Source: Blasia pusilla (lineage: Eukaryota; Marchantiophyta; Marchantiopsida; Blasiales). From it: a stretch of DNA of 64,000 nt. The DNA is taken from assembly GCA_050084515.1 (NCBI GenBank), contig CM114274.1, positions 8,618,001 through 8,682,000 of the forward strand, written 5' to 3'. The position numbers were made by a program, and so were the translations under genes. The first letter of the stretch is position 1, and every line of letters begins with the position of its first letter. Below, piece by piece: positions 58,294 to 64,000 of this stretch. The notes below the pieces were generated by a model. The model was given only the letters and a program-made list of their open reading frames with translations, searched no databases and was not told the DNA's origin.

Positions 58294-60929
58294 CCCGATA
58301 GGATTAGTTTAGTTTGTATTTCCTTTCGAGGATTGCTTTTTCCACGGGTTCGGAAGTTGGAATACTTTTTCCACATGTGCCCAAAACGGTGCTGTCGGAC
58401 TTGGCTGGTGGGGTATTAGGGCGTCTCAAATTTGTGTATGTAGGTTTGGATGTCTCGTCCGTACTTTTATTTACGGCTTTACAAAGGGTCAGGTGTGGGG
58501 TGCCGAAAGAGGTAGATGTTTGCTTCTTACGGTCAGACGAAGAGACATGTTCCCCTTCTATTTACTTCATATCATGCGAAAAATATGGAACCCGATAAAA
58601 TGAGATACCCTCTCACATAAAGGAGTACCGTCCTTCTTTTACAATCAATATCCTAAGATACCTCCGGGGACTTACGTCCCGCTATTTGAGATGCCCTATT
58701 ATTTAAAAGATAATAATACAAAAAATTAAGTGTACATAGATAACAAAGAGACCCCATAATGTAAAATTTTAAAAATGTTAAGGGCATTAATACAAGTCTT
58801 CAATCCAAACTGCCGATGATAGACACAAAAAAGGGATACTGACCAATTTTGTGGTTGTGTATAGAAGTCTTCAATCCAAATAGTGAGACATGACATTATG
58901 TAGGCCTTCAATAAAGAGGGAGACATTATTTAGACATGGGAGATATGTATGTCTTCAATACAAATCATTGGGGAGACACAATACAAACCTATGGAAACCT
59001 ACTAGGAGGAGAAGCATACAATAGTGTGTACGATAAAGAGTTCAATATACATACTATACTAATCCGATATTAATCCGATCACAATCAAAAATTTAAATAT
59101 AATATGAATAAGTTCACATAACAAACTTATGGGTTGATTAGATAAATTATATTGTCCAGAATACAAAATTTGATTTCAATTTAATGTTGTGGGGCAGCAA
59201 ATACATTAGTGTGCAAACCGGGGAGATGAAAATAATAGCGTGATAATGATAGATATCATACTATAGAAAGCAATAAAATGATATATAATAAAATTCTACA
59301 ATACATAGCAAATCAATACATGCGTATTAAATTCTTGGCAATAAATGATAAACCACATACTACTACCAGGGGCGAATCAATGATAAATGCAATAATAGCA
59401 AAATGGTTAAGCAATAATATGTAAGAGGATTCAATACAAGAAATACGCTCATTAATACGAACCCGCGTAAGAGTGAGAGTGTAAGAGTGACGGTCAATAC
59501 AGAATGACGACAAATACTCAAAGATGGCCGGTACCCACTTAATACAAATCCGCACAATAAGTATGAGTGTAAGAGTTACGAGTTACGGCTAATACATAAA
59601 GATGGCCAATTCATTGAGACGAATACGTTGAGAACCTAATCTTATTCATCCTGTAATATTTTTCCACGTCTTAGTATGGATCTTGTGGAGCATTGTGGTG
59701 TGATGGCATAAAATATTGTGTGGATCTTGTGGAGCATTGTGGTGTGATGGCATAAAATATTGTGTGTTCTGCACGTACTTGAGAAGGCACTGCAAAATAC
59801 AGGCTTTAAGTTGGGGCCCTAAAGAAATAATAATTATATAAGTGCATATAGATAGAAAAGAGATCCACAATGTACAAAAATAGAAGAGTCGATTTTGTGG
59901 CAGTAGGCATCGGAGAGTATAATAATCTTCAATAGAAACAAGGAGACTAGAAAAGAGATCCATAATGTTAAAATTTTAAAAAATTTGTAAAGGGTGTTGT
60001 TGTTAACACCCAATTTTGTAGCAAACCGGGGAGATACTACATAGGCATCGGAGAGCATAATAGTCTTTGATACAAATTGAGGAGACACTACATTATAAAG
60101 GTGACGAATACATTAGTCTATACGAGACATTATTTATGATACTTACTAAAATATATTTTGGATACACAGTTGAATGTACTATATTAATTCGGGGAACACA
60201 CTATACTAATCCGATGGGAATAAAAATATGTAATGCAGATTGCTAGATCATTTTTTTAACCTAATGGCATTGGGAAATTAATGCCTACATCCTTTGAGGG
60301 CCATTAAGGTTGAGCATTCCGCCGAACAACACAAAGCGTTATCAACTTACATTTTATAACATACAAAGGTAATCAATACAGACGGGCAAGAAGCAACAAA
60401 ACAGAGGCTCTATCATTACCCGCAAGGAAGTAATCAAGGGAGGATTATATACATCAAGTCTAAGGACATCACAGTTGGCATTACAAAGATACTTCAATAC
60501 GAACCCGCGTAGCATGTATGAGTGAGCAGAAAGCCTAAGCCTAGAGATTTTTCATCCAATTCTATTGGTCCACGTCACTCAAAGGATTTGCTGGAGTATT
60601 TTGGTGCAATTGCACAAAATATGGTGTTCTACAAGCACTTCTGAAGGAACCGCAAATTAAGGGCTTTAAGTTGGGGCCGAAAACAAGTCAAGGTCCTTGG
60701 GCCATTGGGCCATTTTTTTGCCCAAAGTTTTTGGGCGCAAAATATTTGGCTACCATCTATGGTCTAGGATATACCATCTATGGCGATCATCTATGGTTGC
60801 CAGTTTACGATGTACATGGGATCTGGCCCTTAGGGAAATTAAGATAATATTTTTTCCATTTATAACAACGTGCGATTACCTCGTTCAAAGAATTTCTCTT
60901 GGTTGCATTTTGTGTGTATTCCAATTATG
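58294..60929. other. AT-rich intergenic DNA
   Basis: No gene supported. Stretches at 59.3-60.6 kb look like several diverged copies of one repeat, with recurring 'aatacgaacccgcgta', 'ttgaggagac-cta' and 'ggggagata' phrases. Confidence 0.5.
59677..59764. repeat. 44-bp perfect tandem duplication
   Basis: Two identical units starting at 59677 and 59721 (tggatcttgtggagcattgt...). Confidence 0.95.
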
Positions 60930-61149
60930 AATCCCAAATGGATTTAGAAGCTATGGGAGACAAGTGCAAGCCCATTTAGGGTTAAATTACCTCCCATAAT
61001 TAATTTTCAATTATCATTTGAAATCAATTAAAAATAATTTATTGATTTAAATTATCAAGTACGAAGTGTCAAGAAGGGAGGAGTTTGCAAAATGAAAGGG
61101 CACTCTCACTTAATAATATAGAGTTAAGGGGCTCTTTCCAATAATATAA
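60930..61149 (-). mobile_element. Helitron-like end, inverted
   Basis: On the minus strand, 61125 leftwards reads ctctatattatta, then gagagtgccctttcattt, which matches the start of the segment at 61351. A second, shorter one starts at 61149 (tatattattggaaagagcc). The 3' end was not found. Together with the segment at 61150 it forms a head-to-head junction. Confidence 0.4.
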
Positions 61150-61350
61150 TCTATATTATTATTGGAGAGTGTCTCTTCGATCATTTTGTGAACACATCTC
61201 CTCTCGATATATGTCCTATTTAGTCATTAGGTTTGTTCTTTGTCTAATCCAATAGAATCGTTTGCATTCAACTATACACTATGGATTATGGATGGGTAAT
61301 TCAAATCTATACATTATTTTAAATTCGTGCATCGCAAAAGCAACAACTAG
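61150..61350 (+). mobile_element. Short non-autonomous Helitron-like element
   Basis: 5' end TCTATATTATTATTGG; 3' end CGTGCATCGC followed by CAACAACTAG and then T. TC at the start, CTAG before a T at the end and a GTGCATCGC block about 15-20 bp before the end are plant Helitron features; the 3' hairpin is weak. 201 bp, no coding capacity. Confidence 0.55.
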
Positions 61351-61535
61351 TATATATTATTATTGGAGAGTGCCCTTTCATTTGGCAAACTCCTCTCCTC
61401 TTGAAACATGACACTTTTAGCCAATGGGATAGCTCACCTTCTAAACCAATCAGATTGTTCGAATTTGATTTAAAGAGTTGTGAGAATTCAGTATGGGAGG
61501 TTAGATAAACTCGTGCATCACAAGGCTTATACTAG
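61351..61535 (+). mobile_element. Second short Helitron-like element, tandem
   Basis: Starts directly behind the first (tatatattattattggagag) and ends TCGTGCATCACAAGG, then ATACTAG before T. The 5' TC has become TA. A third 5'-like end begins at 61536 (tagatatagattattatt) without a recognisable 3' end. End-to-end arrangement suggests repeated insertion at the T after CTAG. Confidence 0.5.
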
Positions 61536-62280
61536 TAGATATAGATTATTATTCTAGAGTATCTGGATCCCTTCCATTTTCAAATTCCTCTACGGATGAC
61601 ATGTGATATTTTAACCACTTATATTTTGATATGTGCCCTTGATCATTTATGGTCAATTATGAGGCATGTTGAGAGTTACTTACGCCATGGTATCTTCTTC
61701 TTGTGTTATTCCACCACACTAGTTATTGCTTTGGTTTGTGTTTATTATCCCTAGAAGTATATATTTTCCACTCGTCCTTACTACTTGTGTTGGTTGTGTG
61801 GATCATGTTTAGCTACTTCTTCCACTATTGGCTTTTGTATATGGGTTCGGCCTATGGTTGGTTGTGGTCTTTGAAGGTCTTCTATTGGACTAGATTTCGA
61901 GCAAAACTATCAATCATGATTGTATGGATTCTCTCATTTTCTTTCTTTAAAAGTTAGAAATTATGTCAGAGTGTGTGATTCTCATGTGGATTTTTATTTA
62001 GCTACCATTTTTTTTATGTTAGATTTAATATGGGGGGCTTCCTTTTGATGGCCTTGGAATTCATCAATAATAGCAAGACTTTAAACATAAGTCATTGATG
62101 ATTATGTAAACATCGACATTTTCTTTTCTTGTTTCAAGCAAGAAAGTATTTTTTTAATGAATAGTATGACTTTTAACTTTGTGCATAGTACAAGCTCTAG
62201 AGTTCATTTTTAATTCCATCTATTAAAAAATGGTGTTGTCATATCATAGTTAGTCAACGAATAAAGTTATAGCATGTCAA
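61536..62280. other. AT-rich intergenic DNA
   Basis: No gene supported; the 84-codon frame at 61703-61957 has no homology. Confidence 0.45.
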
Positions 62281-63336
62281 TAATATAGAGAGTTAATAAG
62301 TGGTTCGGGCATAACTTCGTGATGAGATGTTGGATGAGGTTGGCGATAACTCTATTGCATTGTTTTGTCTAAGTCAATGATCACTCGATAATGTCTGTGC
62401 ATAGGTTACTATTTTTTGGATATTTTTGGGGAAAAATTCTTATGGCTCTTCTCAAAGATACAAAGGTGAGATAAATAGTTGTCATAACTTATCTTTCTTA
62501 TATTAAGCCTTTGGATCACTCATCTTGTTAGGATTTTGTAGGAGGTTGAGCACGAGAGTCCACATCCCCTCATTGTAGAGGATGGAAGTGGCTCGATATA
62601 CAAGTGTAGTTGGCCATATGAACTAGTTTTACTTCAATTTTACATGGGAAATATAGCTAGGGGTAGAGGGGATTAATTGTGTGCAAGTGGGCAACCAAGT
62701 TGCCTTATTGGGGAGCTATCGTGCGCATACATATCGCTACACAACATACATCGTTGGTCATATCTACACCACACAACACCGATCTTCCCCACACACGGGT
62801 AGATCCACACATGTACAGAAATCAATTCATACATATACATGGAGATCACAAAAATAATGAGTAGTAAAAACGGTACACCCGGCCTAAAACTCCACTCCTC
62901 AATCTATATTGGCATATCAAACCTCGTCCATCTTGCGCTATCAAGGAATCCGGACGCTAGCACCCTAGTCCTATCTCACACACATACAAGAAAGGTGCTC
63001 CAACGGCCCAACATGAGAAAGATGGCTTAGGAAAGCCATCTTCCTCTCTTATATAGGGTTGGGAAGAGCCAAAAGGCTCTTTCCCTAAAAATAGCTATCC
63101 TCTTGGTAACCTGCGCGTACAGGTTACTAGGGGCGGGTGACGTGGTCAACAAGTCACCCGGTTGTGAAAGACCTCAACAGGAAAGTTGTTAGAAACAACG
63201 TTCCTGACACAACGGACCTATCCTCAACCTCATCCGACACACTGAGACAAAGTTACACTCAAGATAGTCCGTTGGCTCCTACGCCCTATCCACGATAGAT
63301 CTCGGCCTATCGGCTACTAAGATGTGATAACTATCA
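62281..63336 (-). mobile_element. Composite repeat: inverted arms around an LTR-like copy
   Basis: 62281-62640 matches the left arm of the foldback element at 17461 (ggttcggg-taacttcgt, gttggatgaggttgg). 62865-63310 matches its right arm (gtagtaaaaacgg, cacccggcc, the GATGGCTT and GAAGAGCC hairpins, a third hairpin around aacctg-cgcgta-caggtt at 63108-63127). Between them lies a 131-bp LTR-like copy, 62722-62852, and to the right another one, 63337-63467. So a 484-bp unit is flanked by two direct LTR-like repeats. It may be a non-autonomous (TRIM-like) derivative or the outer part of a longer LTR. Confidence 0.6.
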
Positions 63337-63467
63337 TGCGCATACATATCGCTACACAACATACATCGCTAGTCACATCTACACCACACGGCACCAATCT
63401 TCCCCACACACGGGTAGATCCACACATGTACAGAAATCAATTTATACATATACATGGAGATCACACA
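63337..63467 (-). mobile_element. 131-bp LTR-like end of the right-edge copy
   Basis: Reverse complement of 14438-14568 with high similarity, directly behind a polypurine tract and the PHD end of the right-edge retroelement copy. Confidence 0.75.
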
Positions 63468-64000
63468 ACCACCCCCTAGCTGGCAGTTGGATCCCCTAAC
63501 TCTAGATAGAAAATATCACATCGCTCTGACTTGACCTACTACCCTATATACATCTTAGACACATCCATCATCCCGTGGGAACTTCATTAAGAGGGGGGGA
63601 GGGACATGACATATGCCACCCTTGAGAACTACCATCACATACCAACATGGTGGCTGCACCCCTCGTAGATCCGCACAACATACACCTCAAGCCTACAGGT
63701 ACCACTGCCAAGCTTGGATCCACTGTCCCATCCACGTTCGGAAGATGACATGGTGCACAATTGCGCACATGATCCTTCCAAACCATACCATCCCGTCCTT
63801 CCAACATGAGGACTCCGGTCGGTAATACCTCGCGAACACGTAGGATCGTGCGCCTTGCAGTGACATCTAGCATCATGGATGCCGCCTGCTGTAAATACAC
63901 GTAATCTCCAAGAGGAAACCTCCTAATCCCTGGACGATAACCTCCTCCACGAATGGTCGCGTACCTCAATGTATCTCTATGTTGAGCAATAGCTAAGTTC
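63468..64000 (-). mobile_element. 3' end of another DNMT-Gypsy copy: integrase tail and PHD finger
   Basis: The minus strand repeats the end of the 5.9-14.6 kb element: RYATIRGGGYRPG, TGVLMLEGRDGMVWKDHVRN, then the PHD finger CMLC, VCDGSS (second Cys of this pair changed to Ser), WHMSC and, after a TGA at 63568-63570, WMCLRC. It is single-copy for the 43-residue unit that is duplicated in the other element. The rest of the element lies outside the window, so whether its methyltransferase is intact is unknown. Apart from the altered Cys and the TGA the frame is open, so this copy looks younger than the inverted relic. Confidence 0.85.

Overview
The window reads as nuclear DNA of a land plant: three spliced genes with GT-AG introns, AT-rich intergenic DNA, and LTR retrotransposons, Helitron-like ends, tRNA-like repeats and microsatellites in many decay states. 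A seed-free plant is possible, because the retroelement family here recalls ones known from the green lineage outside flowering plants, but the sequence alone does not settle the species.

Left end to about 19.6 kb is a nest of transposons. Its centre is a Ty3/Gypsy-type element on the + strand (about 5.95-14.57 kb). It carries, in order, Gag with two zinc knuckles, a retropepsin, a C5-cytosine DNA methyltransferase, reverse transcriptase, RNase H, integrase and a terminal PHD finger. Point stops, a few frameshifts, a 129-bp internal duplication and a solo LTR of another family (10306-11308, with target duplication GATAC) have broken it. A much older relative lies inverted to its left (about 0.65-5.16 kb) and still shows protease and methyltransferase homology; it too is split by a solo LTR of the same second family (3100-4102). 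A third relic (protease only) is near 28.3-28.6 kb, and a fourth copy enters from the right edge (63.47-64.0 kb, - strand). The family has very short LTR-like ends (about 131 bp). At two places these adjoin a hairpin-rich unit that also occurs as a foldback element (17461-18235).

From 14.8 to 36.8 kb I see no intact gene: AT-rich DNA with two Ty1/Copia relics, tRNA-like repeats, small tandem duplications, one GC-rich island (20.86-21.40 kb) and a perfect 14-bp hairpin.

The gene-bearing part is 36.8-57.5 kb: a PHR1/PHL-type GARP MYB-CC transcription factor (+, six coding exons, 510 aa), an MBL-fold metallo-hydrolase (-, four exons, 278 aa), a two-exon fragment of an unidentified gene (-), and a class-C type replication protein A large subunit with two CCHC zinc knuckles (-, two exons, 873 aa). 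They are unrelated housekeeping or regulatory genes with no sign of a shared pathway. From 57.5 kb to the end the sequence returns to repeats, with a cluster of short Helitron-like segments (60.9-61.6 kb) and the composite LTR structure next to the fourth retroelement copy.
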